NCBI RefSeq assembly: GCF_003576645.1
Contig: NC_044927.1
Location: 19,268,217 to 19,332,216, forward strand
Direction: 5' to 3'
Origin: Ipomoea triloba
Taxonomy: Eukaryota > Streptophyta > Magnoliopsida > Solanales > Convolvulaceae
Length of the DNA stretch: 64,000 bases
Both the position numbers and the translations under genes were made by a program. Shown here piece after piece: positions 34,698 to 46,061 of the stretch; the stretch's first letter is position 1; every line of letters begins with the position of its first letter. The notes under the pieces are model-generated. The model did no database searches and had not been told where the DNA came from. It was given only the letters and a program-made list of their open reading frames with translations.

Positions 34698-37243
34698 TGT
34701 TAGGACCTAGGGATCCAAAGAAGACAAGCACTGAGATGAAGAGACGACGCTCAAGGCGCCTGGTGGAGTAAGTCGGACTCGAAAAGTTAAAGAATAGGAA
34801 GATTCTGCTAGGTGGCCATGAAGTTGGGGATACTCCTGAAGACCCTCTGTCAATTCTATCTGACGGAAAGGAGAGGATCATTGTGCCCTATGAACCCAAA
34901 CAGGAAGATCCACTGGCAATTGTTTCCGACGAAGAGGAGGAGGCCATTGTGCCCTACGAACCTAGATAGAAAGATACAAGTACTTCTCTAGCTATGGTTC
35001 TTTTCCAAGATGAAGAGCTCCCTCTTGTATCTGAAGGTCCTACTTCAAGCAAAATCTGAATCCGTCGAACGCACTTCGCGATCCAAAATAAAAAAGGGGG
35101 GGAAATGCCATGTAATACCAACTGTGGAACGATTATATATAAAATATGTATTTTTTTTTTTCAACAAATTTTTAAGCTTTTAGCAAATAACATGCTTCTT
35201 GCGTTGCGCGAGCTCCTCCTCTAACTAATTGCCCACTCATTTCATGACTTGATCGCAACTTTTCTTTTTGGTGTTGGAAACGGATAGCTCGGGGTCCTCA
35301 TCCTTCCGCCACACATTTCCGGGTTGACCTTGCTGTTGCCTTGGATACTTAACAAACTGAGTAAAATATTCGTTCTGAATTAGCTCTTCTATTTGTCCTT
35401 TTAGAATGTGACACTTGTTAGTGTCATGGCCAACTTGCCGGTGGAACCGATGGTATTTGGTCTGGTCTACTTTAGGGGAAACTTTCATGCACACCTTTGG
35501 AAATTGAACCATCCCCAACTCCTTAGCTTGGTTCAGGATTACCCTAACCGGATGGGTTAGCGGGGTTAAATGACGCATAGGGATCAAGCGGGGTCCTCTT
35601 GAAGCTTGACTCCTTGGTTGGCCTAAATCTGACATCTTGGTTGGTTTGGCCCAGACTTTCCCATTGCTTTGCCTTCCTCCTCTTCTTTTTTATTCTTATC
35701 AGTTTCCTCTGCTTCTGCGTAACGACTGACCGTCCTCATTAGATCTTCATAAGAGCGAGGACGATGGGTGTTTAGTTGCCTGTGGAAGTCTTCAGATCTG
35801 AGCGCTTGGATGAATACTAGGATCGACTCCTTGGAATCAAAATCATACACATTGTTAACTTCCTTCTTCCATTTGTTCAAAAAATCTTTTAAGCTTTCCC
35901 CTCTATCTTGCCTTATTGCGTAGAGGTGAGAGAAAGATTTCTTACGTTGTATACTGTCAGAGAAGTAATTCAAAAAGCTTTTTTGATAGCTCTCCAAAAT
36001 TTTGGATTGAGCCATCTAGGATCGTAATGAACCAGTCTTGGGTCGCCCCATCCAAAGTGGACAAAAATGCTCTGCACATAATGGCATCTTCTGCCCCAAT
36101 CATCACCATTACCGCCTTATACCTCGTCATGTGCGAACGCGGGTCTGAGGTCCCTGCGTAAGCTTTGATAACTAGAAGCCTGAACTCCTTTGGAAGGGGT
36201 GCGTCCATTATTCGTGCGACAAATGGTGCAGCGATCCTCACCTCGAGCTCAGGCGACTGCTCCCTTGCCTCCATTTTCTTCTCTAGTTCCCCTATTTTCT
36301 TTCGTAGTCGCTCTACCACTTCCTCCTGCAAACTCGGGGTTTGCTTGGGCGCCGTGGACCGACGCGGAACCGGCCCTCCAGACTCACCCACCCCTTCTAC
36401 CCGTTGCGATTGCTCCATCTTGGTGTGGACCCTTGGTGGGTGACCCCTTGGCCTTCGATTGTGTCCACAACCTCTGCTGGATAGCAAACCTCTCGCCCCA
36501 CTGTCCTTTGGCGGGCATAGAAATGGCTGGCCGATGAGTTGCACCACGACATAGACGCTGGGTCCTCTCTTTCTCTATCTCATCCTTCTGTGCGGATGCT
36601 TGGGGTACTGGGCCTTGAATATCCGCCACGCATTGAGCTAAAGTCGTCGTTGCCTGCTGAATGGCCCGGGCTGTCGCCTGGGGGTCCATAGGAGGTACAC
36701 GTGCCTTGGGCGTTTGCCGCCCTCCACTGTGGTCGTTGTTGTGCCGCTGGCGAAGATCACCATCATGATCGTTGTTGGGCTGTTCTTGAAAATCATCAGA
36801 GGTGTTGCCATGATTCACGTGACGAGAACCATGGGAGCTGCTAGATCCTGATCGAGCTATCTCCAATGATAAGTTGAATTTAGTAATGTGTGAAGTGTCG
36901 CTTGAGATTTGATCTCGGCTCTCAATAAGAGCACCAATGACGGTAAATATGTTACCGGAGTATATTTGTATATTAGTAAAGTACAATGAGTAATCAGTTT
37001 CAGTACAATAGTGTTTTGTGTGTCCCTCTCCTACAACAACAGGCCTACTACTTATACTACAAGTACAACGTCTCTTCTCCTTTGAGGGTAACCGTCTTCA
37101 TGATGGCGAGCCTTGAATGTGAAGTGTAGTGAGCCATTGGCAATAACTTCTCTCCTCAGCATAACGGGTGGTTGTTTAACTTCATGAGACTGTCTGTCTT
37201 CTTGTGGTTCGGGTCGAGTGCTGCTTGCCCAATTACTCCGTCA
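33988..37243 (-). mobile_element. Ty3/gypsy-like element with gag only
   Basis: LTRs at 33988-34294 and 36938-37243 (about 307 bp) begin TGACGG and end CCGTCA (CTTTCA-derived in the 3' LTR). Reading on the minus strand, the 5' LTR is followed by TTGGTGCTCTTATTGAGAGC, the PBS region, then gag. A purine-rich AGGGAGTGGGGGCA tract precedes the 3' LTR. No protease, RT, RNase H or integrase is present, so the element needed helper proteins. The flanks ATAAC and CTAAC could be a 5-bp TSD with one change. Confidence 0.9.
35237..36900 (-). pseudogene. Retrotransposon gag, frameshifted
   Basis: Gag core: KEFRLLVIKAYAGTSDPRSH, then SFSHLYAIRQDRGESLKDFL and RPRSYEDLMRTVSRYAEAEE (retrotrans_gag family). 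It is followed by a zinc-knuckle-like GHDTNKCHILKGQIEELI in which the first Cys positions are replaced by His and Phe. The upstream part is Gln/Asp/His-rich. At least three frame changes (near 36450, 35980 and 35630) break it. The family role is capsid formation; this copy cannot make a full protein. Confidence 0.85.
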
Positions 37244-37911
37244 CTAACTATGGTTCACACATGATCATTGTCCACCGTATAACAACTATTATTTTTTTGA
37301 GTATGTTGTTGGACTTGCGCTTCATCATCAAAACGGCTTAGCAATTCACTTACTTTGTAAATTAAAAAGCTTTGGAAAAAATATTAATTTGTCCTATATA
37401 TTTTTGTACATTCTATATGTCAATTTTATGATGTATATTTTCTGCCAAACTTAAGTAATTTGACCTAATTATATTCAATTAGTCCCTTTATTGAAAATTG
37501 ATAATTATATCTCGAGTTTTGTAATCCAATCTAGACAAAATTATTATTTTATAAATTATACTCATGTTCATATATGTCTTTTGATATGTTAACCGCTAAT
37601 CATAAATAGCTAATTTTACCAAACATTCCTATAGGCTGCTAAAACAATCTGTTAGTCAAAACACTAACACAATCCACTAACCAATTCGCTAACGGCCAAT
37701 TGTCAAACAAGCTAGTGAGAGCAACATTTTTATCATGATTATAATTTTGCATACACAATCTTTCTTCTCTCACTCTCTCGATCTTTTAAAAAATCTTTTG
37801 CATACACAATCCTATTCCATATCTAATAGTATATTTTATACTTTACACTCTGTAAACTGTATAGCTTCCTGGAGCAGATCAGAGTCGCAAGCTAAGCATA
37901 ACAACATATTG

Positions 37912-40900
37912 CTAAGCTTGTAGTTTATGGCAGACACTGGAACTGGGTTTCGCCATGGAGCCTACAATCAAAGCTTGCTTGTTAGAAAACAAGTGACCAT
38001 AAATATGATTGAGTCCCTAGAAAGGAAATTAAACTCACATATGTCAGCAAAACAAGGTTGTTTGGCCACTGGATCTTGTTCATAGGGCGGTGGTGGTTGG
38101 CCATACACCATCTCACAACTCATATCTTCAAAATCTGCATCGTTATTGGGCGTGGGATGGCCATGGTGGATAATTATTTTGTACTTGTAGTGATTGTACA
38201 TAATGTAATGTTACAATTTACAAAAAATGAAAAGAGGGAATGAAACATACTTGGATTCATAGTTAATGGAAGTCCAAATTCGTTGGTGAAGAAGTCTTGA
38301 GTTGGTATTTTGCACATGTTAACACACATTCCTACACACCCACTATTCTCCAAGTATCTTGAGATGGGAAATGCATGTCAATTAATTAATTCTCGAATTT
38401 AAAATTGATATCGATCTGATTTGATTACTGCTATTAAAAATGTGTCACTTTTAATTATCACAATCGAATTAAAAGTAACACATATTTAATAGAGGATCAA
38501 ATCTGATTAAATTACAATTTGCAAACTAAAAGTAAAAAAGAAGGGTAATCGTCAAGAGGATGAAATTAGAATCAAGTCTTTATTCAACGAGTCTTGTTGA
38601 ATAATACTATATATACCTGCATTTCTTTATAAGAACTCCACTCTTTTGTTTCACTCCATTCACCTCCACTTCCACAACCTACTTGTCGATCAGATGCATT
38701 GCAAAGGATTATACAAAATGCTTAGTTTTGGAATTTTTTTTTAAAGGCAGCCATTGATAGAGCAGAGAGCTTGTGGCATACCTCGGAAGGTCCAACTAAC
38801 CAGTAGAAGAAAGGAACTGTTACTGCAGCATTGAACTCTGCTGCCCATTTTGTTGGAGGAAACAACTTTTTGAACTGTATAATATAAAAACAGTATGTAT
38901 CAACATTAGCTGGTTTGCTTGAGAGGTTAAGGGGGAAGACTTAAGATCTTTTGCATATAAGTGTGCATGGGTTCGAACCCCATAGCCAGCATATTATATT
39001 TTTGAAAGTATTGTAGCAAATGGATCAAATCGGGCCAGAATTGAACTTTTTGTAGTATAAAACGGACTAACTAGTCCGTTCATTGTAACAAATGAATCGA
39101 GTCGGATCGGCCCAAACGGGCAATTATTGCATGGATCATGTGTGTGGACCAAAAATAAAAAGTATATTATTTTTGTACTGTAGGTACATTATTTGATAGT
39201 ATATATCAAATAATGTACCTCTGTCAAAATGGACTAAAGCCCGCGGGCCGGCCCGTGGGTCAGCCCGCACCCGCCCCACCGTGGGGCGGGTTAAGGTCAT
39301 GAAAAAATAGGCCCGTAAAAATGCGGGCCTAACGGGGCGGGCTAGAATTGACCCGCAACCCGAGCGGGTTGCGGGTCGGCCTACGGGCCTAGCCCTTATT
39401 TCATAAAAAATATAATATATATAAAATATGTATAATATATAATATAATATATATAAAATATATATAATATAATATATATATCTAATATATAATATATAAA
39501 CTTAGTGTTCTGTGCGTACACAGAACACACGCACAGAACACTAAGTTTATATATATACTAGTTTTATACGCGCACTGCGCGAATGAGTTAATGTCCAATG
39601 TTTATATTTAAATAAATATTTGAAAGTATATCAATGCAAGATTATATAGGAGAAGTTTATACATGGGTAATTGAATGTCGAACTTTTTTATTTAAATATC
39701 TAACTCAAAGTATATGACTCCAAGATAATATCGAAAATTCATTATAATTATTACTAAAATAAATGTTTGCAACCTTGTAAAATCGATAGTTTAAATATTT
39801 GGTCTAAAAATGATAATTTAAATAAATACTACTTTTCATTTGAATTTTTCTAAGTGTTCTTAATTCTCTTTTGAGTAATATTGTCATTGTCTTCATCTTT
39901 ACTATTTGTTCTTTTCCTTTTTGTTGGTAGCGTGTTATTTGCAATTCGGTTATTGTTGGTAGCATAGATGACAACATCATGCAATGAGATTATGATATAG
40001 AAGCTATGGACTTTCCTTTAGGTGTTCTTCTCGGGGTTCATTTGGTTCAACCATTATTGTTGAATGAGTTATTGTGGATAAAGAAATCCATAGTTTAAGA
40101 AAAAAGATTAAATAAATTAATAAAAATTTGAAAATTTAAAATATTATATATTCCAAAAATATTAAAAGGTAGTTTCTTGCTTCAATTTGCTGGGTAATGG
40201 GTTATTTGAGTACTTTCATTGTCAATAAATCAACCAAGTAGTTAATATGATTGGTTTCAAACTATTCTTTTTTATTTTTTTCATGGCATTAAAGAAATAC
40301 ATATGTATCATTTTTTTGTGTAACTACTAATTTATTTAATTCAATAAGAGTAAAATAGAGCGATTCCGCTTCAATTTGTTGGGTTATTATTTGAGTACTC
40401 TCTTTGTCAACCAATCCCCAAGTAGTTAATATAATTAGCTTCAAATTATTTTAAAATATTTTTTCATAGTATTAATAAAATACTTGATAAATAAATATAT
40501 AACATTATTTTGTACCATAACTTTGATATTTAATTACAAGAGGCTAAAGTGTCATTCCGCACCATGAACCATTTCCGATTATTCATCCCACACCATAGTC
40601 TTCAATAAGTGACTATTCGAGCCATAAACCAAATTTTTTTTCCGCCTAGTCTTTTTTGTAGGTTTTCCGGTATAACTGATGACATGTCATCGGTTTCAAG
40701 CTGATGTGGCTTATTTGTTAATGAGGTGGCTTTAATTAAATGAGATGGAGTCCATGTAAGATAAAATAAAAATAAAAATAAAAATCCTCCTGCGAAAAGT
40801 TTCCGACTTCCCGTCTGAATCGACGAACAACAAACCTTCGGCGAAATTGGCGAATGCAGTCTTTAATCTTCCGAATCGACGACTGCAAAGCCAAGCCCTC

Positions 40901-42459
40901 TGTTGGAGTTGGGTGTTGGGTGAGCTTATACTTGACTGCAAAGCAAAGCCCCTTGTTCTTTCTCCTTTTCGATTGGGTACAGATCATATGATGTCTAAAG
41001 TTGTTTGCTCGCACGTGGGCTACAAATAATCCAAATCCAGTGCCTACAGAGTTTCTCTCACACTCTCGTTGATCATTAACACATAATCTTTCGGCGATGG
41101 CTTAAAGTTTCTCAAAAACAAGCTGGGGGAAGGTAACGGTAAATGGGGTGTGTCAACAGTGTTGATATCCAACCATGATTGAACTTTTTGTTTCTTGGGA
41201 TGTTTAGGATTGCTTAGATGTGGGAAGAGTTGCAGATTGAGGTGGATAAACTACCAGAGGCCAAACCTAAAAAGAGGGAATTTTACAGAAGAAGATGATC
41301 TTATTATCAAGTATGATCTTTTTCTCTTTTTCTTATAAAAAGGGTTTCTGGAAATATGTTTTTGGGAGGAGAAGAAATATGTTTTTGTGTATAAAAGTAA
41401 AACATCTTGAAATTTGGAACCACTTTAAAGATCTAGAAACACAGATGTTCCAGAATCAAAGTGGTTAAAATCAAAAAATAACCATCCATTAGTTTATTGG
41501 TGGATGGAAGTTTCAAAAGTTTTGAATTTTGTGCTTTGCTCTGTCTCTCTATTGTTCTGTTTAGTGTTTTTTTTTCATCAAACCCACCAAGTGCAGCTCA
41601 TCGGAAAATAATCCCTTCGGCAAGTGCAGTCGGCTGCTAAAAGAAGAATACCAAAAAATAAAATAAAATAATAAAAAATTCCATGTCAGCGTGAGATTAC
41701 CGGTAACCTGTGGAAAACCTATAAAAAGTTATAGGTGGAAAAAAAAAATTTAGTTTATGGCTCGAATAGTCACTTATTGAAGTCTATGGTGCGGGATGAA
41801 TAATCGGGAATGGTTCATGGTGCGGAATGACACTTTAGCCATTACAAGATATTGTAAAAAAAAAAATAAGATAATGGACAATGTAATGAATATCAATTGA
41901 TAAATTTGAATGTAAAGAATCTTTGCATGAGAGAAAATAAAGACAATATAACTAATGAAATTATTTCTCTAAATTAATTTAATTTTTTGATAATGAATAA
42001 TTTTTTCAAATAAAGGTATTGTAGACACATAATTCTAAATTAAAGAAATACATATGTATCATTTTTTGTTGTAGCTACTAATTTATTTAATTTAATAAGA
42101 GTAAATAGAGTGAGGAACTTAATTATGTCAAATTTGATTGAGATGAGGTTCGAACCTAAGACCTTTCTTATAGAAATTAATGGGTAAGTTAAAAGTTAAC
42201 GGAATATTAACGGAGAAGATAATATTTAACGGAAAACTTAACAGATAATCATAAAAGTAAGGTTAAATTAGGTAATCTCTATTAATAATATTAATCTGAA
42301 TTATCTTAACCATCTATTTGATTAAATAATTCATCTGAACCATCCATTTGATTAAATAATTTGACTGCCATTTTTTCTACCCATTTTAGGCCTAACTCTC
42401 TTTGGCTCTTATTAGTATAGTAGATATATACTATATTATATAGTATATACTAACATAAC

Positions 42460-42516
<57 letters not shown>

Positions 42517-43474
42517 TTATTTATTTATTTATAATATTATAATATATATTTATTTTTTATTTTTATTTTTTAAAAGCTCGCGGGCCGGCTCGCGTGGGGC
42601 GAGTTAGGGTTGTAGTAATCCTGCCCGCGGGCCTGGCGGGCCGGTCCGCAAAAGCCCGCCAAAATTTAGGCCCGCGGTGGGGCGTGCCGGCCCGCTTTGA
42701 CAGTCCTACCTTCAGTATAAAAATAATGTACCCTAAAATAATGTACCTGCGGTACAAAAATAATGTACCTTCAGTACAAAAATAATGTAATTTTTATTTT
42801 TGGTCCACACAGCACAGCTGTGTGGACCATGGTCTATGCAATAATGATTGGGTCGCACCTAAATCGGACTTTCTGTGCTATAAAACAAACTAACTATAGT
42901 CTGCCCATTGTAACAGATGGACTAAGTCGGGCCTGGAGTGGACTTCCTAGTATAAAACGGACTAAGTCGGGCCTGGAATGGACTTCATAGTATAAATTCG
43001 TCCATTGTAACAAATGGACCGAGTGAAATCGGCCCAAACAATTCGGGCATGAACTTTGGTTTACCGGTTAAGTTTTACCTGTGCCGGAGCGCCGGGAGGA
43101 AGCATGGACAGGAGCACCTCACGCACCACTTCTTGCTGCTGCGGCCGAGACCTTCCTTGCATTACTCTTCTCGACACATCCACAAAGCTTTCATAGTCAT
43201 ACCCAAACCAACCTTTCGCCGGCGAACCCTTTTTTTTATCCGCAAATTTCTCCATTTTCCGAGCAAACAGAGTCATGAAAGCCTTCTCAAACAGCCCATC
43301 CTTGTACTTTGTTTTCTGCCCCATCGGTGCCGGCTGCCCCGACGGCTCCGCAATACCGCATCGAAGAGTAAGGCTTCTCCGGCGAGTCCATTGCCGCCGG
43401 CACCAAGAGCTATCAGGAAAAGCTGAGCCCCCTGTGTATGGCTTGTGGATTGGTTGGAAGCTAAGCGCCACCAT
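37912..43474 (-). CDS. D27L: DWARF27-like protein (DUF4033), intact six-exon gene
   Basis: Exons in order: 43474-43079, 38874-38782, 38678-38617, 38357-38251, 38134-38039, 37961-37912. They join in frame with GT-AG borders to a 267-aa protein ending in TAG. Residues 1-40 are Ser/Arg-rich with little acid, as in a plastid transit peptide. The body has [34 protein letters not shown] across intron 1, WLVGPSE, and the Cys-rich DUF4033 core ([38 protein letters not shown]). The strong resemblance is to D27-LIKE1-type plastid carotenoid cis/trans isomerases, rather than D27 itself, the strigolactone enzyme. The substrate is not deducible here. The first intron is 4.2 kb and full of nested transposons; the others are 80-290 bp. 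The ATG used is the first in frame after a stop. Exon 1 is separated from the rest, so exon-only predictors will miss it. Confidence 0.92.
38909..38991 (+). tRNA. tRNA-Leu(UAA), second copy, in D27-like intron 1 (antisense)
   Basis: Same 83-nt fold as 19740-19822, with anticodon TAA and an intact B box. It has about six substitutions, nearly all turning GC pairs into GU (D stem CTT/GGG, anticodon stem G27-T43, variable arm GCAT/GTGT). TTTTT follows 6 bases downstream. It is probably still foldable but drifting. It lies 35 bp upstream of exon 2 on the opposite strand. Confidence 0.9.
39494..39552. repeat. 23-bp-arm palindrome
   Basis: AAACTTAGTGTTCTGTGCG at 39498-39516 pairs with its inverse at 39530-39548, with flanking TA extending the arms. 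The loop contains a third CAGAACAC. It lies next to the Helitron insertion site. Confidence 0.9.
40542..41840. mobile_element. Pack-MULE-like Mutator element
   Basis: TIRs of over 100 bp begin GGCTAAAGTGTCATTCCGCA and match with few differences through the poly-T region near 40650. The 9-bp TSD ATTACAAGA lies at 40533-40541 and 41841-41849, diagnostic of Mutator-like elements. There is no transposase; the 1.0-kb interior carries a captured R2R3-MYB exon with parts of introns. It is nested in the Helitron 39558-42424. Confidence 0.93.
41208..41310 (+). pseudogene. R2R3-MYB exon fragment captured by the MULE
   Basis: After the acceptor TTTAG the frame reads [35 protein letters not shown] and stops at CAA|GTATGA. 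This spans the end of the R2 repeat and the start of R3 of a plant MYB transcription factor. The split Gly codon at the 5' end is the canonical phase-1 position of R2R3 intron 1. No stop lies within the exon. A Q replaces the usual Leu in NYLRP. The first MYB exon and the rest of R3 are not recognisable nearby, so no functional protein is expected. Confidence 0.9.
42463..42512. repeat. (TA)n followed by (TTTA)n
   Basis: About 25 TA units, then five TTTA units to 42532, in the right arm of the hAT-like element. Confidence 0.95.
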
Positions 43475-43479
43475 CAATA

Positions 43480-44820
43480 TTCCAATCTACCCAAACAAAA
43501 ATGTTGTGACCATTCAATATCATAGGCCAATGAGATTTTGTACGTTTAGTTGTTGGTGATAAGGATTATGCCACGTATGCCTTAAAAGTATGCTAATTTA
43601 ATTGTGGATAATGCTACAAGTAGCAGTGTGGACAATAAAGTAAAACGATATTATTTGATTTTAATTTTATTAATATCAAAAAAAATATGTTATCGTTTTT
43701 CTAGTTCGTTACATTTGAATGGGCTTTGTTTTTAGTTTCATCTTGTACACACTAATTTTATTAATTACAGTAATGTTTAAATATTATTTTAATAACACTT
43801 CATGTTTCTACTATATAGATTCATTTTATATACATAATAAAGTATCATTTTAATTCTATTATAAGTTCATTTGACAATATGCATGTGTATGAGCTATACT
43901 ATTCAATTTATGTTATACATGCAATAGATTCATTATAGCAACAATAACATATCATCTTAATTTCACTCAATGTTCATTTTATAATAAACATATTTGTATG
44001 AATTCTGTTATCCAATTTCATTTGATACCCACATTAGGTTCATTATAGCAATACTAAAGTATAATTTAATTATACTAGAGGAGCATTTGATAGTATGCAT
44101 ATATGTAACGTGATACGTTATTGGTTCACGGTAACGTCAACTGTTTCTTTTAATTAAAAGAAATGGCACCTTATTGGACCATACAACTGTGTAGGCCATG
44201 GTCCACCATATAATGATTGTCATTGTTATACCATCCGCCAGAGTCCACAAAAATTATGTGTCTACAGTTAATATATTATGTGCCTTCAGTTAATAAATTA
44301 TATGTATCTAAATGAATTGATGGCACATAATTTGTTAACTACATGCACATTGCATATTATGTGTTTACAATTAGCATATTCAATTGTTATACGGTAGATC
44401 ATCTGCAGTTGTGCGGACCATACCCAAAATCTGTTGTTTCTTAAAGTAAAAAGAAACGACGGCGGTTATACTTAACTAATCTCATATTTATGATGTGCTC
44501 AGAATAAAATAAAATTACAGAGTATTTAAAATAAAATTGTAGTTGAATTAAAATGGTACTTTAATTGTACTGTAATGAAACTATAGTAAAATTGTCTAAC
44601 ATATTATGTGTCTTCAATTTATTTACAAACATATAATCTGTTAATTCCAGACACATAATATGTTAACTACAAACACATAATCTAAATATCATTTTTCTTT
44701 AAAAAAAATATCATTTTAAACCATGATTCATAACATATGCTAGATCCTTGATCCATGATATAATTTGCTCCCATGTTGGACACTTGTCCATGATATAATT
44801 TGCTCCCATGCTGGCCACAA
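43480..44820. other. Upstream region of D27-like gene; TE-derived, no gene
   Basis: Should hold the D27-like promoter and 5' UTR (immediately right of 43474), but no clear TATA box was identified. From about 43640 to 44110 it carries diverged ~100-bp tandem units ('catttgacaatat(g/a)..tagtttcatttt..acactaatttcatta') also present at 10740-10880, 17390-17640 and 33740-33980. 44140-44480 is a MITE-like 'catggtcca' repeat. Confidence 0.45.
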
Positions 44821-44823
44821 GTG

Positions 44824-45178
44824 TCGGCCCAATCGTAAATAACTCAATTATTATTGCATGGACCATGGTCCACATAGCTGTGTGAATCATAAATAAAAAG
44901 CACATTTTTAATATATTAAAAGTACATTATTTTTATACATAAAGTACATTATTTTAGAGTACATTATTTAAGTACTTAAAGTACACCAATAACCTTGTGG
45001 TCTAGTGGCACCTGATTGCACTCTCATGCGGAAGGGGTGGGTTCGAGCCTCAGTGGAGACGCTGTTATCTCTTTATGCTTCAGTAGATTGAGTCAATAGT
45101 ACTAAAAGTACATTATTTATATATACTATGAAATAAAAATGTACCTTATATTCATGGTCCACACAATAATTTGCCTGA
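44824..45178. mobile_element. MITE of the 39123-42845 family, with a SINE inside
   Basis: The left end ATTATTGCATGGACCATGGT and the right end with the inverse GGTCCACACAATAAT share the interior 'aaagtacattatt' repeats. Confidence 0.75.
44987..45105 (+). mobile_element. tRNA-derived SINE
   Basis: ACCTTGTGGTCTAGTGGCAC (A box), GGTTCGAGCC (B box), then 'ctttatgcttcagtag'. It is inserted in the MITE 44824-45178, with AAAGTAC at both sides. Confidence 0.85.
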
Positions 45179-45924
45179 ATCACTTATTCCGGTCAACATT
45201 GAAAACAACTTGGGCTTCATTCGGATCGAATCTAGGCCCATTGGGCGCGTGGAAAACTCGAGTTCCGGCCGATTCTGGAAAGTTGATATCTCTTTCGGCC
45301 CCAGCTCGATTCTGTGGTTAATAGAAGGGATATGCATATGCTCTGTGAGTGTAACAACATATTTTGGGCAGGGAGATTGAAAATGACAAAATGTGGGTGT
45401 AATGGGTATTAGACTGCTAACAACTTACATGTAGGGGACTACCAGAGAGAAGAAGTAAATGAACTACTTGGGCTGTACACAGTTTTTTTCTTGATGTAAT
45501 CATTACATTCGTACAATGTGATAATAATTACTCAACTAATTTATCACATAAAATAACGTGACTTTTTTCTCACTTTTATACAACTTTCAAAATCTTAGGG
45601 TATCCAATTTAATGGTTTATAAGGAGGTCCTTTTTGCAACTTTTTGGTTCATGTGGAGGAGAGAGAGGTTTGGAAAGAGAATGTTGAGCTCTTATTGCAA
45701 GTCTGTAAAAATGATTTTTTTTGTGGGTCTTGCATGAGATAGAAACATCAAAGACCATACGCAAGTCTACTACACGGACTTTTTTTTTTCTTTTTTTTTT
45801 TTTACTTTTACTGTCTTATGTGACAAAAATCTACATCAAATTTAGAGAAAGAGTACAAGTTTGGAGTAGATTTTAAAAGTACAGATATGTTTAAAAAAGT
45901 GCTACATAATAGAAATAATTTGCT

Positions 45925-46061
45925 GCCAAGACCTTTTGATCTAATGGCATCCGGTTGCACTCACATATGGAAGGAGGTGGGTTCAAGCCAAAGTGGAGAC
46001 GACATTAACTCTTTGTGCTTCAATAGGTTGAGAAAGTAGTTAACAGAGTCACTAGTACTAA
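45925..46061 (+). mobile_element. tRNA-derived SINE with 17-bp TSD
   Basis: A degenerate A box (TTTTGATCTAATGGCATC) and B box GGTTCAAGCC, followed by the family body ending ACAGAGTCACTAGTACT. Flanked by AATAGAAATAATTTGCT (45908-45924) and AATAGAAATAAATTGCT (46062-46078). Confidence 0.92.

Larger units (their letters stand above)
33722..39052. repeat. Segmental duplication, copy 2
   Basis: Matches copy 1 (10878-10893 plus 17353-19880). It is interrupted by the LTR element 33988-37243, lacks the hAT (empty site at 33726-33745) and lacks the 313-bp MITE. It contains the five 3' exons of the intact D27-like gene and a tRNA-Leu. Right edge near 39052. Confidence 0.9.
39558..42424 (-). mobile_element. 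Non-autonomous Helitron carrying a MULE
   Basis: Minus strand: it starts TCTACTATACTAATAAGAGC at 42424 and ends in hairpin CGCGCA-G-TGCGCG (39569-39581), spacer TATAAAA, then CTAG at 39558. It is flanked by A and T, consistent with AT-target insertion into a TA-rich stretch. The terminal sequences differ from those of the 26746-28406 family. No Rep/helicase. Confidence 0.85.
39221..42703. mobile_element. hAT-like element with GGGCC-rich subterminal repeats
   Basis: Termini are CTGTCAAAATGG (39221) and the inverse CTGTCAAAGCGG (from 42703). Subterminal GCCCGCGGGCC, GGGGCGGG and CGGGCC repeats occur in both arms (39238-39395 and 42575-42700). TACCT abuts both ends, a possible decayed TSD. No transposase. 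It is nested in the MITE 39123-42845. Confidence 0.75.
39123..42845. mobile_element. MITE (outer shell of nested insertions)
   Basis: The left end ATTATTGCATGGATCATG, then TGTGTGGACCAAAAATAAAA, matches the inverse of the right end (42790-42845), with ATGGTCCACACAGC. The interior 'aaaataatgtacct' repeats lie on both sides of the next nested element. It is the same family as 44824-45178 and sits in D27-like intron 1. Confidence 0.8.

Noticed and set aside
36190..36537. Plus-strand Pro-rich frame
   Set aside because: Antisense to the retrotransposon gag.
40736..41029. Overlapping frames inside the MULE on both strands
   Set aside because: No similarity to the MYB family or to a transposase; only the short exon at 41208-41310 is recognisable.
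42563..42990. Frames rich in Pro/Gly/Arg on both strands
   Set aside because: Subterminal GGGCCGGCCCG repeats of the hAT-like element.
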